DNA of 64,000 bases from Betaproteobacteria bacterium (GTDB lineage: Bacteria; Pseudomonadota; Gammaproteobacteria; Burkholderiales; SG8-39), in the NCBI GenBank assembly GCA_947482825.1, contig CANKMT010000012.1, positions 1-64,000 of the forward strand, read 5' to 3'. How positions within the stretch are numbered: the stretch's first letter is position 1; every line of letters starts with the position of its first letter. Below the pieces are notes generated by a model, which worked only from the letters and a program-made list of their open reading frames with translations, did not search any database and was not told the origin of the DNA. Shown here in pieces: positions 26,973 to 38,456 of this stretch. Both the position numbers and the translations under genes were made by a program.

Positions 26973-27428
26973 CTACCAGATGATCCGTCCGTTGACGACG
27001 AGGCTTTTCGCGAATCGCACGACCGGGACGATTCCGAGCATCGCGTAGGCCAGAAGGTTGGCGCGCACGAACGCGGCGTGCACGAGATCCCGGGACACGG
27101 GCTTGAGCAGCGCGGCACCGACCAGCGTCTCGGCCCAGACCGAAATGAAAAAGCAGGGACCCAGCGCGACCAGGACCGCCAGGTCGCCTTCGCCCGCCTG
27201 GGGCTCGGCGATCACATCGAGCCAGCCCAGCACCCAGCCGGCGCCGAATACGGCAATCGTCACAAGGAGAGCGGAAGCCAGGTTGGCGGCGATGGAAACG
27301 GCCCCGGCGCGGCCGGTGGAAACGGACAGCGCTCCCTTGAGTTCGCGCGCTTCGACGGCCATGACCGGAACGAGGAGCAGCCACGAGTAAACCGCGAAAT
27401 TGACAAACAGCAGCGTACCTTCGTTCAC
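26973..27428 (-). CDS. Small integral membrane protein, unknown
   Basis: 151 residues and about four hydrophobic helices (LLFVNFAVYSWLLLVPVMAV; SIAANLASALLVTIAVFGAGWVLG; LAVLVALGPCFFISVWAETL; ANLLAYAMLGIVPVV). I do not recognise the family and see no catalytic motif. It lies between convergent mnmA and the GST gene (22 bases downstream of the latter, same strand), so it could be the second gene of a GST operon. Confidence 0.6.
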   Translation of the reverse strand: MNEGTLLFVNFAVYSWLLLVPVMAVEARELKGALSVSTGRAGAVSIAANLASALLVTIAVFGAGWVLGWLDVIAEPQAGEGDLAVLVALGPCFFISVWAETLVGAALLKPVSRDLVHAAFVRANLLAYAMLGIVPVVRFAKSLVVNGRIIW

Positions 27429-27449
27429 CGGAAGGTGCGCCTCAGGCGG

Positions 27450-28058
27450 TCACGCTTTCGGGATCGTGTCCGCGAACGAAGGCCGCTCCGAGAGCTTGTC
27501 GAAATGCTTTGCGAGATTCGGGTGGCTCCCTCGCCAGTCGATTTGGGGGAACCGGAACGCAAGCCAGCCGAGCGTGCAGCCGAACGCGATGTCTGCCAGG
27601 GTGAAACCGTTGCCATGGCACCAGGGCTTGTCGGCGAGCTCATGGGCCATTTCCACCAGGCCGCGCCCGAGCTTGCCGTTCTGCCGCGAGATCCAGTCTG
27701 CGCTCTGGAGGTGCTTTTCGCGGGCCTGTTCGTAGCGGATGAGAATGCCGGCATCGATCGTGCCGTCGGCCAGCGCTTCCCAGCGGCGCACCGCGATGCG
27801 GTCGCGGCTCTCCTCCGGGATCAGCCGGCCCTTGGGCGACACGGTGTCGAGAAACTCGGCGATGACGCGCGAATCGTAAAGCGTCGAACCATCGTCGAGC
27901 ACCAGCACCGGGATCTTGCCCAGCGGGTTGTGGGCGGGCACCGGGCTGTCGGCCGCCATCACCTCGACATGCTCGAACGCGCACTCCACGCGCTTTTCGG
28001 CGAGGACGATACGGACTTTGCGCGTGAAGGGACTCGGGACCGAGCCAAGGAGTTTCAT
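27450..28058 (-). CDS. Glutathione S-transferase family protein
   Basis: 202 residues. The N-terminal thioredoxin-like domain has the likely catalytic serine in SPFTRKVR (about Ser9) and the glutathione-binding NPLGKIPVLVLDDG with SR near residue 65 (LYDSRVIAEFLD). The helical C-terminal domain has the conserved FTLADIAFG. Members conjugate glutathione or act as thiol reductases; the substrate is unknown. It diverges from purB. Confidence 0.88.
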   Translation of the reverse strand: MKLLGSVPSPFTRKVRIVLAEKRVECAFEHVEVMAADSPVPAHNPLGKIPVLVLDDGSTLYDSRVIAEFLDTVSPKGRLIPEESRDRIAVRRWEALADGTIDAGILIRYEQAREKHLQSADWISRQNGKLGRGLVEMAHELADKPWCHGNGFTLADIAFGCTLGWLAFRFPQIDWRGSHPNLAKHFDKLSERPSFADTIPKA

Positions 28059-28090
28059 GAGGGAAGTCTTCCTGGAAAGAGTGCAGCCGC

Positions 28091-29549
<1,459 letters not shown>

Positions 29550-29592
29550 CTTCGCCACCACTTTCTGACGCGCGCACTGCGCGCCCACGCCA

Positions 29593-31599
29593 ATGCTCTA
29601 CGTAATCACGATCTTCCTGTCCTCGTTGCTGCTGTTCCTCGTGCAGCCGCTGATCGCGCGCCTGATCCTCCCCTGGTTCGGGGGAACAGCCGCGGTCTGG
29701 ACGACCTGCATGCTGTTCTTCCAGTGCGTCCTGTTGGCCGGGTACGCCTATGCGCATGCCACCACGGCAAAGCTGTCCCCGCGGGCGCAGGCGATCGTCC
29801 ACACGATCCTGCTTGCCGCCGCGGTGGCGACGCTGCCGATCCTGCCGGATGCGTCCTGGAAGCCTGTCGGCGGCGGCGAGCCGATCTCGCGCATCCTGTT
29901 GCTTCTCACGGCGACAGTCGGTTTGCCGTACCTGCTGATCTCGGCGACAAGCCCGTTGGTGCAGGCGTGGTTCTCGCGCGCTCGTCCGGGTGCGAACCCG
30001 TACCGGCTTTTTGCGGTGTCCAACTTCGCCTCGCTGCTGGCTCTCATCGGCTATCCGCTGGTGGTCGAGCCCTACCTCAGCAACGGGCAGCAGGTCTACG
30101 GATGGTCGTGGCTGTTCGCAGCCTTCTCGGTGCTTTGCGCCGCATTGGCCTGGATGAGCTCGAACGCGCATTCGCGCGCCCCGGCGATACGCGATGTCGG
30201 GGAGGCGGACACGACACCCGGTCGCGACGATATCGTCCTTTGGCTCGCGCTGTCGGCAACCGGATCGGTGATGCTGCTCGCCGTGACCAACCACATCACC
30301 CAGAACGTGGCTGCGATCCCGCTGCTTTGGCTCGCCCCCCTGACGCTCTACCTGCTGTCTTTCATCCTGTGCTTCGAAGGCCAGGGGCTCTACCGGCCCA
30401 AGTGGTGGTGGTCGATCGTGCTGGTCTGGATCGGTGCGATGGGCTGGCTGCTTGTCGACCCGGACCACCAGTTCGACCTCTACCTGCAGCTGGGCATCTT
30501 CCTGTCCGGCCTGTTCGTCGCCTGCATGTTCTGCCATGGCGAGCTCTATCGCCACCGGCCATCGAACCGCCACCTGACCGCCTTCTACCTCTGGGTGTCC
30601 GTCGGCGGGGCGCTGGGCGGCTTTTTCGTGGCGGCGGTCGCGCCGCTGGTGTTCAACGCCTACTACGAACTGGGCATCGGCCTCATCGCCTGCGCGGCCC
30701 TGGGCGTGGTCGTCTACCGCAACCTGCATCGGATGGCGTTCTACGCAAGCATGCTCGTCCTCATGGGCGTCGCCGCGGCGGTCTGTTACGACGGCTTCAA
30801 GTTCCAGGACTATGTCCGGGTTTCAGAGCGCAATTTCTATGGCGTCCTCAGGGTGAAGGAGTACGGGACCGCGGGCGAGTCCGACCACCTGCGGCGACTG
30901 CTCCACGGGACCATCATGCACGGCGAGCAGTACCTGACCGGGCCCGCCCGCCGGGACCTGACCAGCTATTACCAGGTCACCTCGGGTATCGGCAAGGCAA
31001 TCGCCTCAAAGCAGGCCGGCGGACCGCTGCGGGTGGGTGTGATCGGGCTGGGGACGGGCACGCTGGCCGGCTACGGGCGCAAGGGCGACGTCTATCGCTT
31101 CTACGACATCAATCCGACCGTGGTGACCATCGCGCGGCGCGAGTTCGGCTACCTCGGCGACAGCGAGGCGAAGATCGAAATCGCGCTTGGCGACGCCCGG
31201 CTGACCCTCGAGCGAGAGGCGCCGGAAAGATTCGACGTCCTTGCGGTCGACGCGTTTTCCAGCGACGCGATTCCGGTGCATCTGATCACGAAGGAGGCGA
31301 TGGAGGTGTACCTGAAGCACATGAAGCCCGACGGCATCGTGGCTTTCCATGTGTCGAACCGGTTTCTCAACCTCGGGCCGGTGGTGGCGAGGATCGCGAA
31401 GGCCGCCGGTGCCCATGCAGTCAACGTCTACGAGAAAGGCGAGGACGACAAGACGCAAAGCGACTGGGTCCTCGTGTCCCGGGATCGCAGGGTCCTCGAT
31501 GCGCCGGAGATCAAGGCGGTGTCGGATCCGGTGGAAGAGCAGCCGTCGTGGCGGATGTGGACCGACGACTACAACAACCTCATCCAGGTGCTGAAGTAG
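29593..31599 (+). CDS. Membrane protein fused to spermidine synthase-like domain
   Basis: 668 residues. Residues 1-410 form about ten hydrophobic helices with a pattern like the MFS-spermidine synthase fusions found in proteobacteria (start MLYVITIFLSSLLLFLVQPLIARLILPWFGG). Residues 450-660 form a methyltransferase-fold spermidine synthase-like domain: VGVIGLGTGTLAGYGRKGD, YDINPTVV and DARLTLE, then LAVDAFSSDAIPVHL. The aminopropyl-transfer Asp of true SpeE would lie in AVDAFSSD. Whether it makes or moves polyamines is not known. It converges on secF with 34 bases between. Confidence 0.85.
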   Translation: MLYVITIFLSSLLLFLVQPLIARLILPWFGGTAAVWTTCMLFFQCVLLAGYAYAHATTAKLSPRAQAIVHTILLAAAVATLPILPDASWKPVGGGEPISRILLLLTATVGLPYLLISATSPLVQAWFSRARPGANPYRLFAVSNFASLLALIGYPLVVEPYLSNGQQVYGWSWLFAAFSVLCAALAWMSSNAHSRAPAIRDVGEADTTPGRDDIVLWLALSATGSVMLLAVTNHITQNVAAIPLLWLAPLTLYLLSFILCFEGQGLYRPKWWWSIVLVWIGAMGWLLVDPDHQFDLYLQLGIFLSGLFVACMFCHGELYRHRPSNRHLTAFYLWVSVGGALGGFFVAAVAPLVFNAYYELGIGLIACAALGVVVYRNLHRMAFYASMLVLMGVAAAVCYDGFKFQDYVRVSERNFYGVLRVKEYGTAGESDHLRRLLHGTIMHGEQYLTGPARRDLTSYYQVTSGIGKAIASKQAGGPLRVGVIGLGTGTLAGYGRKGDVYRFYDINPTVVTIARREFGYLGDSEAKIEIALGDARLTLEREAPERFDVLAVDAFSSDAIPVHLITKEAMEVYLKHMKPDGIVAFHVSNRFLNLGPVVARIAKAAGAHAVNVYEKGEDDKTQSDWVLVSRDRRVLDAPEIKAVSDPVEEQPSWRMWTDDYNNLIQVLK

Positions 31600-31609
31600 C
31601 CGCCCCGAA

Positions 31610-31628
31610 GCGCCGCTTGCGCCGGCGC
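31610..31628. terminator. Hairpin between convergent genes, possible terminator
   Basis: GCGCCG (31610-31615) pairs with CGGCGC (31623-31628) across a seven-base loop, in the 34-base gap between the membrane fusion gene and secF, which converge. A T-run is lacking on both strands, so intrinsic termination would be inefficient. Supported by position and stem only. Confidence 0.35.
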
Positions 31629-31633
31629 GGCTC

Positions 31634-32575
31634 TCAGACCACCGCGCCGTCGTTCTCTTCGCGCCGGGATTTCTTGGCCGTGATGAACTGCGAGCGATCC
31701 ACTTTCAGCCACATCAGCAGCGGGCTCGCAACGAGCACCGAGGAGTAGATCCCGAAACAGATGCCGATCGTCAGCGCGAGCGCAAAGTAGTGCAGGGCCG
31801 GGCCGCCGAAGATCAGCATCGTGGTGACCATGATCTGGGTGCTGCCGTGCGTAATGATGGTGCGGGAGATCGTGCCGGTGATCGCGGCGTCGATCACGTC
31901 CGCCGTGGGCGCCTTGCGCATCTTGCGGAAGTTTTCGCGCACCCGGTCGAACACGACCACCGACTCGTTGACCGAGTAACCGAGCACGGCCAGCACCGCG
32001 GCCAGCACGGGCAGCGAGAACTCCCACTGGAACAGCGCGAAGAATCCCAGGATGATCACGACGTCATGCAGGTTGGCGATGATCGCCGAAAGGCCGAATT
32101 TCCATTCGAATCGCAGCGCAAGGTAGAGCACGATCCCGATCGAGACGACCAGCAGGGCAAGGGCGCCGTTCTCCGCGAGTTCCTTGCCCACCTGGGGCCC
32201 GACGAACTCGACGCGCCGCAATTCGGCGCCCTTGTTCTCGGCCTGCAGGGTATTCATCACTTTCTGCGAAAGATCGGCGCTCGACTGCCCCTGCACGAGA
32301 GGCATGCGGATCAGTACGTCCCGCGATGAGCCGAAGTTCTGCACCGCCGTGTCCTTGTATCCCGCCTGGTCGAGCGCACCGCGGATGCGATCCACGTCGG
32401 CGGAGTCCTTGTAGCTGATCTCCATCACGGTGCCACCCGTGAACTCGATGGAGTAATGCAGGCCTTTGGCGGCAAGGAAGAACACCGCGAGGAGGAAAGT
32501 GACCAGCGAAATGATGTTGAACACCAGCGCATACCGCATGAACGGGATGGTGCGGCGGATCTTGAAGAATTCCAT
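31634..32575 (-). CDS. secF: Protein translocase subunit SecF
   Basis: 313 residues with six transmembrane helices, one near the N-terminus (YALVFNIISLVTFLLAVFFL) and five in the C-terminal half, separated by a periplasmic domain. The SecF hallmark GGTVMEIS follows the first helix and the RND-type GYSVNESVVVFDRVREN is in the C-terminal part. SecDF uses the proton gradient to pull exported proteins through SecYEG. It is the last gene of the queA-tgt-yajC-secD-secF run, six bases after secD. Confidence 0.96.
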   Translation of the reverse strand: MEFFKIRRTIPFMRYALVFNIISLVTFLLAVFFLAAKGLHYSIEFTGGTVMEISYKDSADVDRIRGALDQAGYKDTAVQNFGSSRDVLIRMPLVQGQSSADLSQKVMNTLQAENKGAELRRVEFVGPQVGKELAENGALALLVVSIGIVLYLALRFEWKFGLSAIIANLHDVVIILGFFALFQWEFSLPVLAAVLAVLGYSVNESVVVFDRVRENFRKMRKAPTADVIDAAITGTISRTIITHGSTQIMVTTMLIFGGPALHYFALALTIGICFGIYSSVLVASPLLMWLKVDRSQFITAKKSRREENDGAVV

Positions 32576-32581
32576 GGTCGC

Positions 32582-34441
32582 TTACTTCCAGGCGGTGTCG
32601 CCGATCGACAGGTGCTGCACCCGCCGCCGGTGACCGTAGATCAGGTTGACGATCGCGCGGGAGACCATCACCGACGAAAAGATCGAGGTCAGGATCCCCA
32701 GGCAGTGGACCACGGCGAATCCCCGCACCGCACCCGAACCGAAGATCAGCAGCGCGAGACCCGCGATCAGCGTGGTGATGTTCGAGTCGAGGATCGTGCC
32801 GAAGGCGCGTTCGTAGCCGACGGCAATCGCCGCCTGCGGCGTGGCGCCGCCGCGCACTTCCTCGCGGATCCGCTCGTTGATCAGCACGTTGGCGTCGATC
32901 GCCATGCCAAGCGTCAGCGCGATCGCCGCGATTCCCGGCAAGGTGAGCGTGGCCTGGAGCAGGGAGAGCAGGGCGACCAGGAACAGCAGGTTGACCCCCA
33001 GCGCCACGGAGGAGACCAGACCGAACAGCACGTAGTACATGGTCATGAACGCGACGATCGCCAGGAAGCCCCATTTCGTCGAGTTGAAGCCTTTTTCGAT
33101 GTTGTCCTTGCCCAGGCTCGGACCGACGGTGCGCTCTTCGATGATCTCCATCGGCGCCGCGAGCGAGCCTGCGCGCAGGAGCAATGCCGTGTCGCTGGCC
33201 TCCATGGTGCTCATGCGGCCGGTGATCTGCACCCGTCCGCCGCCGATCTCGGAGCGGATCACGGGGGCGGTGATGACCTCGCCCTTGCCCTTTTCGATCA
33301 GCAGGATCGCCATGCGTTTGCCGATGTTCTCGCGCGAGACGTCCCTGAAAATCCGCGCGCCGATGCCGTCAAGCGTCAGGTGCACCGCGGGTTCCTGGGT
33401 TTGGTTGTCGAATCCGGGCTGCGCGTCGGTGAGGCGGTCGCCGGTGAGTACCACGGCTTTTTTCACGAGCAGCGGCGCGCCGTTCCTTTCGACATAGAAC
33501 TCGTCACCGAAGGGGACCTCGCCTTTGGCGGCCGCCGCAAGCGCATCCGGGTTCATCTTGTCTTCATCGACCATGCGGATTTCGAGGGTGGCAGTGCGTC
33601 CCAGAATGTCTTTGGCCTTCGCCGTATCCTGCACGCCAGGCAACTGCACCACGATCCGGTCGGCGCCCTGCTGCTGGATCACCGGCTCGGCGACGCCCAG
33701 TTCGTTGATCCGGTTGTGCAGCGTAGTGATGTTCTGCTTGAGCGCGAACTCCTGGGTGCGCTTCACCGCCTCCAGCTTGAGGGTGCCGACGAGGCGGAAT
33801 TCCTCTCCGTCCTGCGATTCGGCCAGGTTGAGGTCGGCGATGCTTTCGTTCAGGAGCCGCTTGGCTTTCTCACGCGTGTCGATGTCGCGGAAACGCACTC
33901 GCAGCGACTGGCCTTCGCGCGAGATCCCCGAATGGCGAATGTTCTTGTCGCGCAGCTGGCTGCGGGCGTCGCCGGCCAGGCTGTCGAGCCGTTTGGTGAG
34001 CGCGGCCTGCATGTCTACCTGCAGGAGGAAGTGCACACCGCCGCGAAGGTCGAGGCCCAAGTACATCGGCAGCGCACGGATCGCGGTAAGCCAGTTCGGC
34101 GAGGACGATAGCAGGTTAAGCGCAACCACGTAGGATGGATTCGACGCATCCGGATTCAGCGCCTGGCTGACCGTGTCCTTTGCCTTGAGCTGCGTGTCGG
34201 TATCGCTGAAGCGAACCCGGATACTGTTGACGTCGAGCAGGGCGGCCGTATAGATGATACCGGCTTTCTTGAGCACATCCTCGACACGCGCAAGCAGGCT
34301 CGCATCGGTCTTGATCGTCGCCTTGCCGCTGGACACCTGCACCGCGGGCGAATCGCCGAAGAAATTGGGGAGCGTGTAAAGGAAACCCAGCACCACGGTA
34401 AGCGCAATGAGGACGTATTTCCAGACGGGATATCGATTCAC
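32582..34441 (-). CDS. secD: Protein translocase subunit SecD
   Basis: 619 residues: an N-terminal helix (YVLIALTVVLGFLYTLPNFFG), a large periplasmic region with DLRGGVHFLLQVDM and the P1 domain, and five C-terminal helices, including the RND segment GMAIDANVLINERIREE that carries the proton-relay Asp. It works with SecF and YajC at the translocon. Length matches the family (about 615). The start is the ATG at 34441, 36 bases past the yajC stop. Confidence 0.96.
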   Translation of the reverse strand: MNRYPVWKYVLIALTVVLGFLYTLPNFFGDSPAVQVSSGKATIKTDASLLARVEDVLKKAGIIYTAALLDVNSIRVRFSDTDTQLKAKDTVSQALNPDASNPSYVVALNLLSSSPNWLTAIRALPMYLGLDLRGGVHFLLQVDMQAALTKRLDSLAGDARSQLRDKNIRHSGISREGQSLRVRFRDIDTREKAKRLLNESIADLNLAESQDGEEFRLVGTLKLEAVKRTQEFALKQNITTLHNRINELGVAEPVIQQQGADRIVVQLPGVQDTAKAKDILGRTATLEIRMVDEDKMNPDALAAAAKGEVPFGDEFYVERNGAPLLVKKAVVLTGDRLTDAQPGFDNQTQEPAVHLTLDGIGARIFRDVSRENIGKRMAILLIEKGKGEVITAPVIRSEIGGGRVQITGRMSTMEASDTALLLRAGSLAAPMEIIEERTVGPSLGKDNIEKGFNSTKWGFLAIVAFMTMYYVLFGLVSSVALGVNLLFLVALLSLLQATLTLPGIAAIALTLGMAIDANVLINERIREEVRGGATPQAAIAVGYERAFGTILDSNITTLIAGLALLIFGSGAVRGFAVVHCLGILTSIFSSVMVSRAIVNLIYGHRRRVQHLSIGDTAWK

Positions 34442-34477
34442 GGTGAATGCCTTGGGGCGGTCGGCACTGGCTTGGCG

Positions 34478-34804
34478 CTACTGCAGGGTCTTGAGCGTGC
34501 CCTTGGGAAGCAGGGTCTGCACCGCCGCCTTCTGGATGCTGATTTCGGTATTCGGCGCGATTTCCAGCGTGATGTAGGCGTCGCTCATCTTGCTGATTTT
34601 TCCGAGGATGCCGCCGGCCGTGATGACTTCGTCACCCTTTTGCAGCGCATCGACCATGGCCTTGGCCTCTTTGGAGCGCTTCATCTGCGGGCGGATCATC
34701 AGGAAGTAGAGCAGCACGAACATAAGGATGATCGGCAAGAGCCCCATGAAACCGGGGTCGCCGCCGGCGGGGGTCGCCTGAGCGTAGGCGGAAGAGATCA
34801 ACAC
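34478..34804 (-). CDS. yajC: Preprotein translocase accessory subunit YajC
   Basis: 108 residues: a short N-terminus, one transmembrane helix (GFMGLLPIILMFVLLYFLMI), the conserved RPQMKRSKEAKAMVDAL and GDEVITAGGILGKI. YajC joins SecDF in the holotranslocon. It lies between tgt and secD as in most proteobacteria. AGGAGT precedes the start on the minus strand at a suitable distance. Confidence 0.95.
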   Translation of the reverse strand: MLISSAYAQATPAGGDPGFMGLLPIILMFVLLYFLMIRPQMKRSKEAKAMVDALQKGDEVITAGGILGKISKMSDAYITLEIAPNTEISIQKAAVQTLLPKGTLKTLQ

Positions 34805-34858
34805 GGGAGGACTCCTAGGAAGCGGAAAAAGCGCGAAATTATAGCAGCTTGCGTTGTG

Positions 34859-37007
<2,149 letters not shown>

Positions 37008-37016
37008 GGCCCGCGC

Positions 37017-37022
37017 ATTATA
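37017..37022 (-). promoter_or_regulatory. Consensus -10 just before queA
   Basis: TATAAT on the minus strand ends nine bases before the queA ATG (37007). If used, transcription would begin about three bases before the ATG, leaving almost no leader. No ribosome binding site is seen in the short gap, and no good -35 is visible. Either queA mRNA is leaderless or the real promoter is further upstream. Confidence 0.4.
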
Positions 37023-37100
37023 AGGCCAATGCGCAAATGCCTTCGATGCTCTCGCGCTGCTCGAAGCGCACATCGTGCGATAATTAGTGTCTCCCGCAAT

Positions 37101-37186
37101 GCCGGAATGGCGGAATTGGTAGACGCAGCGGACTCAAAATCCGCCGCCTAAACAGCGTGCCGGTTCGAGTCCGGCTTCCGGCACCA
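37101..37186 (+). tRNA. tRNA-Leu, anticodon CAA
   Basis: The acceptor stem GCCGGAA pairs with TTCCGGC. The D-loop has AATTGGTAGACGC. The anticodon stem GCGGA/TCCGC encloses the loop CTCAAAA with anticodon CAA (leucine, UUG codons). A long variable arm (CGCCTAAACAGCGTG) marks a class II tRNA, and CCGGTTCGAGTCCGG is the T arm. The gene ends in ACCA with the CCA encoded. All stems pair fully. It reads away from queA and towards rpfG. Confidence 0.97.
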
Positions 37187-37353
37187 AGTGCCCATTGCGT
37201 CCGGCCCCGCCGCGCGTGTCGTTTGATCTGATCGTCCTGTACGCGAGCCGGAATCGAGTAGCCAATGAGCGTTGCAGGAAATGTCCTGTATTCGCAAGCA
37301 CTTGCTAGACATCCGCGAGACCCGCGAGTAGTCTTTTGTGCAGGAGGGGAAGC

Positions 37354-38451
37354 ATGGCGATAGCCCAGGTTCACATTCTGCCGGCGACGAAAAACACGAT
37401 CATCGTCGTCGATGACCAATCTACGGGCCGCGCCATCCTCGAGCAAGTGGTGCGCGGCCTGGACGATCGCGTCCTGGTGCAGCCGTTTGCAAGGCCCGTC
37501 GATGCAGTCGTCTGGGCCACCAAGCACGTGGCCGACCTTGTCCTCGTCGACTTCTCGATGCCCGACATGGACGGCATCGAGTTCGTCAAGCGTTTGCGCG
37601 GGTTGCCCGGCTACGAGCACGTGCCGATGGTCATGGTCACCGTTCACGACGATCGCAAGATCCGCTATGCGGCGCTCGATGCGGGCATTACCGATTTCCT
37701 GATCAAGCCGATCGACGCGCGCGAATGCCTCGCGCGGTGCCGGAATCTGATCACGTTGCGCCGTCAGCAGCTTGCGCTCGAGGACCGCAAACGCCTGCTC
37801 GAAGGCATGGTGGAGGATGCCACGCGGGAAATCCGCGAGCGCGAGAAGGAAACCCTGCTGCGCCTTGCGCGCGCGGGCGAGTTCCGCGACGAGGAAACCG
37901 GCAATCACCTGATCCGCATGGCGCGTTATTCGCGCCTCATCGCCGATACCATCGGCCTGACGCACGAGGAGGCGGAGACCGTCGAGCTGGCGGCTCCGCT
38001 GCATGACATCGGCAAGATCGGCATCCCGGACGGAATCCTGCTGAAGCCCGGACGGCTGGACGAGCCGGAACTCAAGATCATGCGCCGCCACCCGATGATC
38101 GGGCACGAGATCCTCAAGGGCAGCGCTTCCAAATACGTCCGCATGGGGGCGCTGATCGCTCTGGGCCATCACGAGAAGTACGACGGCTCCGGCTACCCGA
38201 ACGGCCTGGTGGCCGACCATATCCCGCTGTGCGCGCGGGTCGTCGCGGTCGCCGACGTCTATGACGCGCTCACCGCCGTGCGCCCGTACAAGAAAGCCTG
38301 GCCGGCGCAGGAGGCGTTCGCCTATCTTAAGAACCAGCGTGGCCGGCATTTCGATCCGCACCTCGTGGACGCATTCCTCGGGGTCGAGCGAGACGTGGCG
38401 CGCATCCAGCGGGAACTAGGCGACCAGGTCGCCAATCCAGATACGGTCTGA
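37354..38451 (+). CDS. rpfG: Response regulator with HD-GYP domain, RpfG-like
   Basis: 365 residues. The N-terminal receiver domain has the phospho-acceptor Asp66 in LVDFSMPD. The HD-GYP domain has His217-Asp218 in LHDIGKIGIPDGILLKPG and the signature HHEKYDGSGYPNGL from His272. HD-GYP proteins hydrolyse cyclic di-GMP. Length and domain order are those of Xanthomonas RpfG, and the neighbour five bases downstream is the RpfC-type kinase, its expected partner. The start at 37354 follows AGGAGG; a TTG at 37336 in frame precedes the ribosome binding site and is rejected. When phosphorylated it should lower cyclic di-GMP in response to DSF. Confidence 0.9.
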   Translation: MAIAQVHILPATKNTIIVVDDQSTGRAILEQVVRGLDDRVLVQPFARPVDAVVWATKHVADLVLVDFSMPDMDGIEFVKRLRGLPGYEHVPMVMVTVHDDRKIRYAALDAGITDFLIKPIDARECLARCRNLITLRRQQLALEDRKRLLEGMVEDATREIREREKETLLRLARAGEFRDEETGNHLIRMARYSRLIADTIGLTHEEAETVELAAPLHDIGKIGIPDGILLKPGRLDEPELKIMRRHPMIGHEILKGSASKYVRMGALIALGHHEKYDGSGYPNGLVADHIPLCARVVAVADVYDALTAVRPYKKAWPAQEAFAYLKNQRGRHFDPHLVDAFLGVERDVARIQRELGDQVANPDTV

Positions 38452-38456
38452 GATCG

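Noticed and set aside
37101-37353. Integration site of a mobile element at the tRNA-Leu 3' end
   Set aside because: No integrase and no direct repeat of the tRNA end was found within the window; the neighbouring rpf genes look like ordinary high-GC chromosome.
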